A stretch of DNA of 64,000 nt from Streptomyces lanatus (GTDB lineage: Bacteria; Actinomycetota; Actinomycetes; Streptomycetales; Streptomycetaceae): the NCBI RefSeq assembly GCF_014655715.1, contig NZ_BNBM01000021.1:118595-182594 (forward strand), read 5' to 3'. Each line of letters opens with the position of its first letter. The first letter of the stretch is position 1. Below the pieces are notes generated by a model. The model saw only the letters and a program-made list of their open reading frames with translations. It was not told the DNA's origin and did no database searches. Positions 18,104 to 26,654 of the stretch are shown here, one piece after another. The translations under genes were made by a program, and so were the position numbers.

Positions 18104-20884
18104 ATGTCAGCCTGCGTTCCCACCCGCGCCGACGAACCACGTCGAGAGGAGCACATCCACGAAGCCCACAGCCCGCCCCCGACCCGGCCCGGCCGCCCTC
18201 GCATCGCGGGCGCCGATCTATCGGCCTCCATCGCGGTCTTCCTGATCGCACTCCCCCTGTCCCTCGGCATCGCCCTCGCCACCGGCGCTCCCCTCCAGGC
18301 CGGCCTCGTCGCCGCCGCCGTCGGAGGACTCGTCGCCGGACGGCTCGGAGGTGCCCCGCTCCAAGTCAGCGGCCCCGCCGCCGGCCTCACCGTCGTCACC
18401 GCCGAGCTCATCCAGCGATACGGATGGCGTACGACCTGTGCCATCACCGTTCTCGCCGGACTCGCCCAACTCGGCCTCGGCCTCCTGCGCGTGGCGCGAG
18501 GCGCGCTCGCCGTCAGCCCCGCCATCGTGCACGGCATGCTCGCCGGCATCGGCGTCACCATCGCCGTGGCCCAGCTGCACATCGTCCTCGGCGGCATCCC
18601 GCACAGCTCGGTCCTGGACAACCTGCGTGAGCTGCCCGGCCAGTTGGCCCGTGTGCACTCCGCCGCCCTGTCGGTGAGCGCGCTGACCCTCGCCCTGCTG
18701 GTGCTCTGGCCCCGGCTGCCCGGCCGGATCGGCGGGTGGCTGCGCATGGTGCCGACCCCGCTCGTCGCCGTCGCCGTCGCCACCACGACCGCCTCGCTCG
18801 CCGGACTGCGCCTGCCCAAGGTCGACCTGCCGTCCTGGAGCAGCCATGCGCTGGCCGCGCTGCCCGAGGGCCCGGTGCTCGGCCTCGCCGCCGCCGTGCT
18901 CACCATCACGCTGGTGTGCAGCGTGCAGTCGCTGCTCGGCGCGGTCGCCGTGGACAAGCTGATCGCGGGCCGACCCGAGCTGTCCGCCCGCGTCGGCCGC
19001 TCCCACCTGGACCGCGAACTGCTCGGTCAGGGCGCCGCCAACGTCGTCTCCGGCGCGCTCGGCGGGCTGCCCATCGCCGGGGTCGCCGTACGCAGTTCCG
19101 CGAATGTGCAAGCCGGTGCCGTCAGCCGGAACTCCACGATGCTGCACGGCGTTCTCGTAGTAGTCGCCGCGCTGCTGATGGTCCCGATCCTGGAGCTCAT
19201 CCCGCTAGCCTCGCTCGCCGCCCTGGTCATGGCCGTCGGCATCCAGATGGTGTCCCTGCACCACATTCGCACGGTGACCCGCCACCGAGAGGTGCTGGTG
19301 TACGCAGTCACCACCCTCGGCGTGGTGTTCATCGGCGTCCTGGAGGGCGTGGCACTCGGAATCGCCATGGCCGTCGGCGTCGCCCTGCACCGCCTCACCC
19401 GCACCCGTATCACCCATGACGAAAAGGAAGGAGTCCATCACGTACATGTACGAGGACAGTTGACGTTCCTCGCGGTGCCCCGGCTCAGCCGGACCCTGCA
19501 TCTCGTGCCCCAAGGTGCCGACGCCGTCGTGGAGTTGGACGGCTCGTTCATGGACCACGCGGCGTACGAGTCACTGCAGGACTGGCAGAACACACACACC
19601 GCGCACGGCGGCTCCGTCGAGCTGGTCGGTCGTAGGGCCGGGGTCCGGATCGGCGAGCCGATGGGCCCGGCCGGCCTCCATACCGCCGCCGAGAGGGACG
19701 CAGCCGAGTCCGCCGACTGCCGCTGCCACCCCTGGACAGCCTGGCGCAACCACCAGTGCGAGATCCCGGATGCCGCCCTCTCCCGCGACGGCCGGCTCAG
19801 GAAGACGCGGGAGACCGCCACGGATGCCGCAGGCAACGCCGGGGACACCGGCGACACAGACAGATCCGGCACGCCCTCCAACACCGGCGCCCCCGGTACC
19901 ACCGACGGCTCCCGTGGCGCGCACAGCTCTCACGGCACGCGTGGCGCCGACGCCACCCACAGCACCGGCGAACTCGACACCGCCGACGGTCCCGACACCT
20001 CCCGCCACGTCGGCACCCTCGCCGAGCCCGGCCGGCCCGGGGGCCGCACCGTCGGCACAGGAGCGGGAGCAGGACCAGAAGCAGGAGCGGGGGTGGGGGC
20101 ACGACCAAGGACAGGAACAAGTACCGACGCCAGTCGCCCCAGTGCCCGGCAACTGGCCCGCGGCATCAGCGCGTTCCAGCGCAACACCGCGCCCCTGGTA
20201 CGGGGCGAGCTGGCGCGGCTGGCGCGTGAGGGACAGCAGCCCTCCCAGCTGTTTCTCACCTGCGCGGACTCACGGCTGGTCACGTCGATGATCACTTCCA
20301 GTGGTCCCGGCGACCTGTTCGTGGTGCGCAACGTGGGCAACCTCGTGCCGCTGCCCGGCCAGGAGAGCGGGGACGACTCGGTGGCGGCCGCGATCGAGTA
20401 CGCGGTGGATGTGCTCCAGGTGCGGTCGATCACCGTATGCGGACACTCGGGGTGCGGGGCCATGCAGGCGCTGCTCACGTCCGAGCCCATCCCACCCGCA
20501 GACTCCACCTCCGAACCCACCCCACCCACAGACCCCACCCCCCAACCTGCCCCACCCGCAGACCCGCCCCCGCAAACCCCCCTCAGGCGATGGCTGCGGC
20601 ACGGCCAGCCCAGTCTGGAGCGACTGTCCGACGAGCGCCGCCCCTGGGCCAGGCTCGCAGGGCGGGCGCCGGCCGATGCGGTCGAGCAGCTGTGCCTGAC
20701 GAACGTGGTCCAGCAGTTGGAGCATCTGCGCGCCCATGAGTCGGTGGCCCGGGCCCTGCGGGCGGGGGCGCTGGAGTTGCACGGGATGTACTTCCACGTG
20801 GGCGAGGCACAGGCGTATCTGCTGGCCGAGGGCGGCGAGGACGAGGTGTTCGATCACGTGGGAGTGGCGGACCTGTCGGCCTGA
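18104..20884 (+). CDS. SulP-family anion transporter fused to beta-carbonic anhydrase
   Basis: A 926-residue fusion. Residues about 35-450 are a multi-TM SulP core (AVFLIALPLSLGIALATGAPL is TM1). A STAS-like segment follows (VHHVHVRGQLTFLAVPRLSR to about 545), then a low-complexity Thr/Gly linker of about 150 residues. The C-terminal part is a beta-carbonic anhydrase with its zinc motif FLTCADSR and CGHSGCGAM; a Pro-repeat insert (about 32 residues) interrupts it after MQALLTS. SulP-CA fusions are thought to take up bicarbonate and interconvert it with CO2 at the inner face. The ATG at 18104 has GGAGGAG upstream. Confidence 0.93.
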   Translation: MSACVPTRADEPRREEHIHEAHSPPPTRPGRPRIAGADLSASIAVFLIALPLSLGIALATGAPLQAGLVAAAVGGLVAGRLGGAPLQVSGPAAGLTVVTAELIQRYGWRTTCAITVLAGLAQLGLGLLRVARGALAVSPAIVHGMLAGIGVTIAVAQLHIVLGGIPHSSVLDNLRELPGQLARVHSAALSVSALTLALLVLWPRLPGRIGGWLRMVPTPLVAVAVATTTASLAGLRLPKVDLPSWSSHALAALPEGPVLGLAAAVLTITLVCSVQSLLGAVAVDKLIAGRPELSARVGRSHLDRELLGQGAANVVSGALGGLPIAGVAVRSSANVQAGAVSRNSTMLHGVLVVVAALLMVPILELIPLASLAALVMAVGIQMVSLHHIRTVTRHREVLVYAVTTLGVVFIGVLEGVALGIAMAVGVALHRLTRTRITHDEKEGVHHVHVRGQLTFLAVPRLSRTLHLVPQGADAVVELDGSFMDHAAYESLQDWQNTHTAHGGSVELVGRRAGVRIGEPMGPAGLHTAAERDAAESADCRCHPWTAWRNHQCEIPDAALSRDGRLRKTRETATDAAGNAGDTGDTDRSGTPSNTGAPGTTDGSRGAHSSHGTRGADATHSTGELDTADGPDTSRHVGTLAEPGRPGGRTVGTGAGAGPEAGAGVGARPRTGTSTDASRPSARQLARGISAFQRNTAPLVRGELARLAREGQQPSQLFLTCADSRLVTSMITSSGPGDLFVVRNVGNLVPLPGQESGDDSVAAAIEYAVDVLQVRSITVCGHSGCGAMQALLTSEPIPPADSTSEPTPPTDPTPQPAPPADPPPQTPLRRWLRHGQPSLERLSDERRPWARLAGRAPADAVEQLCLTNVVQQLEHLRAHESVARALRAGALELHGMYFHVGEAQAYLLAEGGEDEVFDHVGVADLSA

Positions 20885-20914
20885 CGCGTGAGACCCGACG
20901 GGTGAGACCCGATG

Positions 20915-20946
20915 GCGGCCCCGCACCGGACACCGGACGGGGCCGC
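20915..20946. terminator. Terminator after the SulP-carbonic anhydrase gene
   Basis: Stem GCGGCCCCG (20915-20923) pairs with CGGGGCCGC (20938-20946). Just before it is a tandem 14-bp repeat GTGAGACCCGA(C/T)GG at about 20888-20915. Confidence 0.7.
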
Positions 20947-21122
20947 ACTCCTTCGGGACTCCGTGGGATCCACGTCCCCATGAGGCTCACTCCCCGCGCT
21001 CCCCACGTTTCGCCTGCCCAAGGCCGAAATGTGAAAGGGATTACAGCGATGAACCGCCTCGGTCCGGCGTCCGTGGGAACGGATGACCCCGGCACCGGCA
21101 GCAGCTCGGGCCGCACCCCATG

Positions 21123-21138
21123 ACAGGTCTAAACCAAT
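21123..21138. promoter_or_regulatory. DasR-type (dre) operator candidate upstream of acs
   Basis: ACAGGTCTAAACCAAT agrees at 13 of 16 positions with the DasR consensus as I recall it (ACTGGTCTAGACCACT) and lies about 85 bp upstream of the acs start. GntR-family DasR links N-acetylglucosamine to metabolism. The rest of the 20885-21223 gap shows only the terminator above and an undefined acs promoter. Confidence 0.4.
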
Positions 21139-21223
21139 TTTCCGGCGACCCTTGTCATCGGACCCCCGGGTCTGATGAGCTGTGGCCTGGGACACAACGG
21201 ACACCCTGGGAAAGGGAGATGTC

Positions 21224-23182
21224 GTGAGCAACGAAAGCCTGGCCAACCTGCTGAAGGAAGAGCGCAGGTTCGCACCCCCCGCCGACCTGGCCGCGCATGC
21301 CAACGTCACGGCGGAGGCGTATGAGCAGGCCAAGGCTGACAGGCTCGGCTTCTGGGCCGAGCAGGCCCGTCGGCTGACCTGGGCCAAGGAGCCGACGGAG
21401 ACGCTGGACTGGTCGAACCCGCCGTTCGCGAAGTGGTTCAAGGACGGCGAGCTCAATGTCGCGTACAACTGCGTGGACCGGCATGTCGAGGCCGGACACG
21501 GCGACCGTGTCGCCATCCACTTCGAGGGTGAGCCCGGCGACAGCCGCGCTGTCACCTACGCCGAGCTCAAGGACGAGGTCTCCAAGGCCGCCAACGCCCT
21601 GCTGGAGCTGGGAGTTCAGAAGGGCGACCGGGTCGCCGTCTATATGCCGATGATCCCGGAGACGGCGATCGCGATGCTGGCCTGCGCCCGTATCGGCGCC
21701 GCCCACTCGGTCGTCTTCGGCGGCTTCTCGGCGGACGCGCTCGCGACCCGTATCCAGGACGCGGACGCCAAGGTCGTCATCACCTCCGACGGCGGGTACC
21801 GGCGCGGCAAGCCGTCCGCCCTCAAGCCGGCCGTGGACGAGGCGATCGGCAAGGTCGACAACGTCGAGCATGTGCTGGTCGTACGCCGCACCGGCCAGGA
21901 CGTCGCCTGGGACGACAGCCGTGACGTGTGGTGGCACGAGATCGTCGAGCGGCAGTCCGCCGAGCACACCCCCGAGGCCTTCGGCGCGGAGCACCCGCTG
22001 TTCATCCTGTACACGTCCGGTACTACGGGTAAGCCCAAGGGCATCCTGCACACCTCCGGCGGCTACCTCACCCAGACGTCGTACACCCACCACGCCGTCT
22101 TCGACCTCAAGCCGGAGACGGACGTGTACTGGTGCACGGCCGACGTCGGCTGGGTCACCGGGCACTCGTACATCGTGTACGGGCCGCTGGCGAACGGCGC
22201 GACGCAGGTGATGTACGAGGGCACTCCGGACACGCCGCACCAGGGCCGCTTCTGGGAGATCGTGCAGAAGTACGGGGTGACGATCCTCTACACCGCCCCG
22301 ACCGCCATCCGGACCTTCATGAAGTGGGGCGACGACATCCCCGCGAAGTTCGACCTCTCCTCCCTGCGCGTCCTCGGGTCGGTCGGTGAGCCGATCAACC
22401 CCGAGGCCTGGGTCTGGTACCGCAAGCACATCGGCGCCGACAAGACGCCCGTCGTGGACACCTGGTGGCAGACCGAGACCGGCGCGATGATGATCTCGCC
22501 GCTGCCCGGCGTCACCGAGACCAAGCCGGGTTCCGCGCAGACCCCGCTGCCCGGCATCTCCGCGACCGTCGTCGACGACGAGGCCAACGAGGTGCCCGAC
22601 GGCGGTGGCGGCTACCTGGTCCTCACCGAGCCGTGGCCGTCGATGCTGCGCACCATCTGGGGCGACGACCAGCGGTTCCTCGACACGTACTGGTCGCGGT
22701 TCGAGGGCAAGTACTTCGCCGGTGACGGGGCGAAGAAGGACGATGACGGCGACATCTGGCTCCTCGGGCGCGTCGACGACGTCATGCTCGTCTCGGGCCA
22801 CAACATCTCCACCACCGAGGTCGAGTCCGCCCTGGTCTCCCACCCGTCCGTCGCCGAGGCGGCCGTCGTCGGTGCCGCCGACGAGACGACCGGGCAGGCC
22901 ATCGTCGCCTTTGTGATCCTGCGCGGCACGGCGAACGCCGAGGACGAGAACCTCATCGCGGACCTGCGCAACCATGTCGGCGCCACCCTCGGCCCGATCG
23001 CCAAGCCGAAGCGGATCCTGCCGGTGGCCGAGCTGCCGAAGACCCGCTCCGGCAAGATCATGCGCCGGCTGCTGCGGGACGTCGCCGAGAACCGTCAGCT
23101 CGGTGATGTGACGACGCTGACCGACTCGACCGTCATGGACCTCATCCAGGCCAAGCTCCCGGCGGCGCCGAGCGAGGACTGA
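21224..23182 (+). CDS. acs: Acetyl-CoA synthetase
   Basis: A 652-residue AMP-forming acetyl-CoA synthetase, full family length. Motifs: P-loop YTSGTTGKPKG, adenylate-binding WWQTETG, YFAGDGAKKD, and the C-terminal PKTRSGKIMRR, whose Lys is the acetylation-controlled catalytic residue. It makes acetyl-CoA from acetate, ATP and CoA in the cytosol. The GTG at 21224 is preceded by AAAGGGAGAT; an in-frame ATG at 21182 has no such site. A strong bidirectional terminator follows. Corresponds in synteny to SCO3563 and Rv3667. Confidence 0.97.
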   Translation: MSNESLANLLKEERRFAPPADLAAHANVTAEAYEQAKADRLGFWAEQARRLTWAKEPTETLDWSNPPFAKWFKDGELNVAYNCVDRHVEAGHGDRVAIHFEGEPGDSRAVTYAELKDEVSKAANALLELGVQKGDRVAVYMPMIPETAIAMLACARIGAAHSVVFGGFSADALATRIQDADAKVVITSDGGYRRGKPSALKPAVDEAIGKVDNVEHVLVVRRTGQDVAWDDSRDVWWHEIVERQSAEHTPEAFGAEHPLFILYTSGTTGKPKGILHTSGGYLTQTSYTHHAVFDLKPETDVYWCTADVGWVTGHSYIVYGPLANGATQVMYEGTPDTPHQGRFWEIVQKYGVTILYTAPTAIRTFMKWGDDIPAKFDLSSLRVLGSVGEPINPEAWVWYRKHIGADKTPVVDTWWQTETGAMMISPLPGVTETKPGSAQTPLPGISATVVDDEANEVPDGGGGYLVLTEPWPSMLRTIWGDDQRFLDTYWSRFEGKYFAGDGAKKDDDGDIWLLGRVDDVMLVSGHNISTTEVESALVSHPSVAEAAVVGAADETTGQAIVAFVILRGTANAEDENLIADLRNHVGATLGPIAKPKRILPVAELPKTRSGKIMRRLLRDVAENRQLGDVTTLTDSTVMDLIQAKLPAAPSED

Positions 23183-23193
23183 GCACCGTACAC

Positions 23194-23235
23194 ATGCGAA
23201 GGGCACCCGGTGACCACGCCGGGTGCCCTTCGCAT
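23194..23235. terminator. Strong hairpin terminator after acs
   Basis: A perfect 17-bp stem (23194-23210 with 23219-23235) and 8-nt loop, 12 nt past the acs stop codon. Confidence 0.88.
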
Positions 23236-23383
23236 ACATACGGTGGGAGAAGATTGTGGAAGACGGCGGATGCGTTCCCCCGCACCCTTAGGTAAACTAA
23301 ACAAAGCGATATGACCCATAGGTGTGCCGGGAAGTCTGGTCGGCAATGTGCTCCGTCCTGCCCACCGACCGGAGGTCCTCCCC

Positions 23384-24823
23384 GTGACCGCGCCCCGCAC
23401 CCCCGCTCCCGTCCGCAAGGTCTTCGGACGGCTGTCCCTCCCCGAGCGGAACTTCGTCGGGGACGCGCTGCGCACCGAGACCGTCGGCGGTGTCCTGCTG
23501 CTCCTCGCCGCGATCACCGCGCTGATCTGGGCGAACGTCCCCGCGCTGCGCGACAGCTACGAGAGTGTCGGCCACTTCCACCTCGGCCCCGAGGCCCTCG
23601 GTCTGAATCTGTCCATCGAGCACTGGGCCGCCGACGGCCTGCTCGCGATCTTCTTCTTCGTCGCCGGCATCGAACTCAAGCGTGAGCTGGTGGCCGGCGA
23701 TCTCAGGGACCCCAAGGCGGCCGTACTGCCGGTCGTCGCCGCGCTGTGCGGGATGGCGGTGCCCGCGCTCGTCTACACGCTGACCAACATCACCGGACAC
23801 GGTTCCTCGGTGGGCTGGGCGGTCCCGACCGCCACGGACATCGCCTTCGCGCTCGCCGTGCTCGCCGTCATCGGCACCTCCCTGCCCAGCGCCCTGCGCG
23901 CGTTCCTGCTCACCCTCGCCGTCGTCGACGACCTCTTCGCCATCCTGATCATCGCGATCTTCTTCACCGCGGACCTCAACTTCGCCGCGCTCGGCGGGGC
24001 CGTCGTGGGCCTCGGCGTGTTCTGGCTGCTGCTGAGGAAGGGCGTACGCGGGTGGTACGTGTACGTCCCGCTCGCCCTGGTGATCTGGGGGCTGATGTAC
24101 AACAGCGGCGTCCACGCCACCATCGCGGGCGTCGCGATGGGCCTGATGATGCGCTGCACCAGGCACGAGGACGAGGAGCACTCCCCCGGCGAGCACATCG
24201 AGCACCTCGTGCGCCCGGTGTCCGCTGGGCTCGCCGTCCCTCTGTTCGCGCTGTTCAGCGCCGGTGTGGTGGTCTCCGGCGGCGCGCTCGGCGATGTGGT
24301 GCGCCAGCCGGAGACGCTCGGCGTGGTCCTCGGGCTTGTGGTCGGCAAGACGGTCGGCATCTTCGGCGGCACCTGGCTGACGGCACGTTTCACCAGGGCC
24401 TCGCTCAGCGACGACCTGGAGTGGGCGGACGTGTTCGCCGTCGCGACCCTCGCCGGCATCGGCTTCACCGTCTCGCTGCTCATCGGCGAGCTCGCCTTCG
24501 CGGGCGACGCCACGCTGACCGACGAGGTCAAGGCCGCCGTACTGCTCGGGTCCCTCACCGCGGCGATCCTGGCGACGGTGCTGCTGAAGATACGTAACGC
24601 CAAGTACCGCGGGATGGTCGAGGCCGAGGAGCGCGACGACGACGCCGACGGCATTCCGGACATCTACGAACAGGACGAGCCGGAGTACCACCTCCGGATG
24701 GCCGCCATCTTCGAACGCAAGGCCGCCGAACACCGCCGTCTCGCCGAGGAGAAGCTCGCCGCACGCCACGCGCTTGCCGAAGTGGCGGGCAGGGCAGGCG
24801 AGGAGGAGCACCGTCGGGCATGA
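23384..24823 (+). CDS. nhaA: Na+/H+ antiporter NhaA
   Basis: A 479-residue NhaA antiporter exporting Na+ (or Li+) in exchange for protons. The core has about a dozen hydrophobic helices; the ion-binding paired aspartates appear in LAVVDDLFAILIIA, and the unwound helix motif is in WAVPTATDIAFALAV. The C-terminal 70 residues are hydrophilic and acidic (EERDDDADGIPDIYEQDEPEY), longer than in E. coli NhaA. The GTG at 23384 follows GGAGG at good spacing. It stands alone between the acs terminator and the holin-like gene. Confidence 0.95.
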   Translation: MTAPRTPAPVRKVFGRLSLPERNFVGDALRTETVGGVLLLLAAITALIWANVPALRDSYESVGHFHLGPEALGLNLSIEHWAADGLLAIFFFVAGIELKRELVAGDLRDPKAAVLPVVAALCGMAVPALVYTLTNITGHGSSVGWAVPTATDIAFALAVLAVIGTSLPSALRAFLLTLAVVDDLFAILIIAIFFTADLNFAALGGAVVGLGVFWLLLRKGVRGWYVYVPLALVIWGLMYNSGVHATIAGVAMGLMMRCTRHEDEEHSPGEHIEHLVRPVSAGLAVPLFALFSAGVVVSGGALGDVVRQPETLGVVLGLVVGKTVGIFGGTWLTARFTRASLSDDLEWADVFAVATLAGIGFTVSLLIGELAFAGDATLTDEVKAAVLLGSLTAAILATVLLKIRNAKYRGMVEAEERDDDADGIPDIYEQDEPEYHLRMAAIFERKAAEHRRLAEEKLAARHALAEVAGRAGEEEHRRA

Positions 24824-24847
24824 TCTGACGGGACGGTACAAAAGACG

Positions 24848-24883
24848 GAACCGTACGCACTTATACGGAAGACGGATCCGTAC
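24848..24883. repeat. Direct repeat upstream of the holin-like gene
   Basis: GACGGAACCGTAC is followed about 20 nt later by GACGGATCCGTAC, each containing a short dyad (the second holds ACGGATCCGT). Located in the promoter region 20-55 nt before the next start codon, so it could be an operator. Confidence 0.4.
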
Positions 24884-24901
24884 ATGACGAGGGAGACCGC
24901 G

Positions 24902-25399
24902 ATGAGCGCACCCGACGGCAGCCCGGTCGGCGCCGAACGCAGCATCGGCCAGCTGTTCGCCTCGGCGACGACCGAGATGTCGGCGCTGGTGCATGACGAG
25001 ATCGCACTGGCGAAAGCGCAGCTCAAGCAGGACGTCAAGCGCGGCGCGACGAGCGGCGGCGCGTTCATTGCGGCGGTCGCCGTGCTGGTGTTCTCGCTGC
25101 CGATGCTGAACTTCGCCCTCGCGTACGGCATTCGGACCTGGAGCGACTGGAACCTCGCGCTCTGCTTCCTGCTGTCCTTCGCGGCGAACGTCCTCATCGC
25201 CGTCGTGCTCGCGCTGATCGGCGTCGCCTTCGCGAAGAAGGCCAAGAAGAGCAAGGGCCCGCAGAAGGTCGCCGCCTCGGTGAAGGAGACGGCCGGCGTC
25301 CTGCAGAACGCCAAGCCGCACCCGCGTCCGGCCCCGAAGCCGGAGCTGGAGGACCGGGCGCCGGCGGCCATCGAGGCTGTGGCACGCTCGTCGTCATGA
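24902..25399 (+). CDS. Actinobacterial holin-X / YqjE-like membrane protein
   Basis: A 165-residue protein of the phage-holin superfamily III type (DUF1469-like). It has a hydrophilic N-terminus with an amphipathic segment (FASATTEMSALVHDEIALAKAQL), two TM helices (GAFIAAVAVLVFSLPMLNFA and LALCFLLSFAANVLIAVVLA), and a Lys/Pro-rich cytoplasmic tail. Despite the family name it is a chromosomal housekeeping gene in actinobacteria, not phage lysis cargo. The ATG at 24902 has GAGGGAGACC upstream. The stop overlaps the start of the epoxide hydrolase gene (ATGA), as at Rv3669-Rv3670. Confidence 0.85.
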   Translation: MSAPDGSPVGAERSIGQLFASATTEMSALVHDEIALAKAQLKQDVKRGATSGGAFIAAVAVLVFSLPMLNFALAYGIRTWSDWNLALCFLLSFAANVLIAVVLALIGVAFAKKAKKSKGPQKVAASVKETAGVLQNAKPHPRPAPKPELEDRAPAAIEAVARSSS

Positions 25400-26322
25400 C
25401 GGATCCCGCCACCCCCTCGTCGGTCGTACGGCCGGACGGCCCCTGGACGCACCGGGACGTCGCGGCGAACGGCGCCCGCTTCCATATCGCCGAGGTCGGC
25501 GACGGCCCGCTGGTGCTGCTGCTGCACGGCTTCCCGCAGTTCTGGTGGACCTGGCGGCACCAGCTCGTCGCGCTCGCCGACGCGGGGTTCCGGGCGGTGG
25601 CGATGGACCTGCGCGGCGTCGGCGGCAGCGACCGCACCCCGCGCGGCTACGACCCGGCCAACCTCGCCCTCGACATCACCGGCGTGGTCCGCTCCCTCGG
25701 CGAGCCCGACGCCGCGCTGGTCGGCCATGATCTGGGCGGGTATCTGGCGTGGACGGCGGCCGTGATGCGCCCCAAGCTGGTACGCCGGCTCGCGGTGGCG
25801 TCCATGCCGCACCCCCGGCGTTGGCGCTCGGCGATGCTCTCGGACGTCAAGCAGACGAGTGCGAGTTCCTACATCTGGGGGTTTCAGCGGCCCTGGATCC
25901 CCGAACGGCAGCTGACGGCCGACGACGGGGCGCTCGTCGGCCGGCTGATCCGGGACTGGTCCGGCCCGCGCCTGCCGGACGACGACGCGGTGGAGACGTA
26001 CCGTCGCGCGATCCGCATCCCGTCGACGGCGCACTGCTCCATCGAGCCGTACCGCTGGATGGTGCGCTCGCTCGCCCGCCCCGACGGCATCCAGTTCAAC
26101 CGCCGGATGAAGCGGCCCGTGCGCGTACCGACCCTCCACCTGCACGGCTCACTCGACCCGGTGATGCGCACCCGCAGCGCGGCCGGCTCCGGCGAGTACG
26201 TCGAAGCGCCGTACCGCTGGCGCCTGTTCGACGGCCTCGGGCACTTCCCGCACGAGGAGGACCCGGTCGCTTTCTCCACCGAACTCATCAACTGGCTGAA
26301 AGACCCCGAACCCGATCGGTGA
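25396..26322 (+). CDS. Alpha/beta-hydrolase, epoxide hydrolase family (EphE-like)
   Basis: A 308-residue alpha/beta-hydrolase. The oxyanion motif is LLHGFPQFWW, the nucleophile elbow GHDLGG places Asp at the catalytic position (as in epoxide hydrolases and dehalogenases), the acid is probably Asp in GSLDPVM and the His is in GLGHFPHEE. It is translationally coupled to the holin-like gene, and the next gene is the MarP-like protease on the other strand; the same trio (Rv3669, ephE, marP) exists in mycobacteria. The physiological substrate is unknown. Confidence 0.9.
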   Translation: MTDPATPSSVVRPDGPWTHRDVAANGARFHIAEVGDGPLVLLLHGFPQFWWTWRHQLVALADAGFRAVAMDLRGVGGSDRTPRGYDPANLALDITGVVRSLGEPDAALVGHDLGGYLAWTAAVMRPKLVRRLAVASMPHPRRWRSAMLSDVKQTSASSYIWGFQRPWIPERQLTADDGALVGRLIRDWSGPRLPDDDAVETYRRAIRIPSTAHCSIEPYRWMVRSLARPDGIQFNRRMKRPVRVPTLHLHGSLDPVMRTRSAAGSGEYVEAPYRWRLFDGLGHFPHEEDPVAFSTELINWLKDPEPDR

Positions 26323-26449
26323 CCGGTTCGATGCGCCCGGTATCCGGAACTGAACACCTGTCCGACGAACAGCCAATTGCCTGGCGCATAGGCCAATTGG
26401 GGGCCCTGGGGGCGGTTATCGACCTTGGGGCAGGGGCAGACGTCGGGGT

Positions 26450-26632
26450 ATGGGCTGGACGCACGACTACAGTGACGCAGCACGCAATCGCCGCTCGGCC
26501 AATGGGCTGAGCTCCCACCAGCGGGGCAGCGCCCCGCAGATGCCGGGCTCGGACCTCCGGGTGGGCATTCCGCGCATCCTGCGCCGCCGAGCGCGCTGGG
26601 TCTCGGTACGCCTGCGCCATCCGCGCGGCTGA
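26450..26632 (+). CDS. Possible small basic protein (60 aa)
   Basis: An ATG frame of 60 codons in the otherwise gene-free 26323-26654 gap. The product begins MGWTHDYSDAARNRRSANGL and is Arg-rich to the end. Third codon positions are mostly G or C, as in genuine Streptomyces genes, but this can occur by chance in such DNA. There is no good Shine-Dalgarno (only GGGG directly before the ATG). I do not recognise a family. Confidence 0.3.
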   Translation: MGWTHDYSDAARNRRSANGLSSHQRGSAPQMPGSDLRVGIPRILRRRARWVSVRLRHPRG

Positions 26633-26654
26633 CCTCGCACTTCCCACCGGGCCT

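Noticed and set aside
21155..25321. Long leftward open frames opposite acs and nhaA
   Set aside because: Antisense to genes with complete catalytic motifs; compositions (His/Asp/Gly/Arg-rich) are typical of shadow frames.
24902..25399. Holin-like gene as evidence of a prophage
   Set aside because: It lies in conserved core synteny and is coupled to a chromosomal epoxide hydrolase; no other phage genes are nearby.
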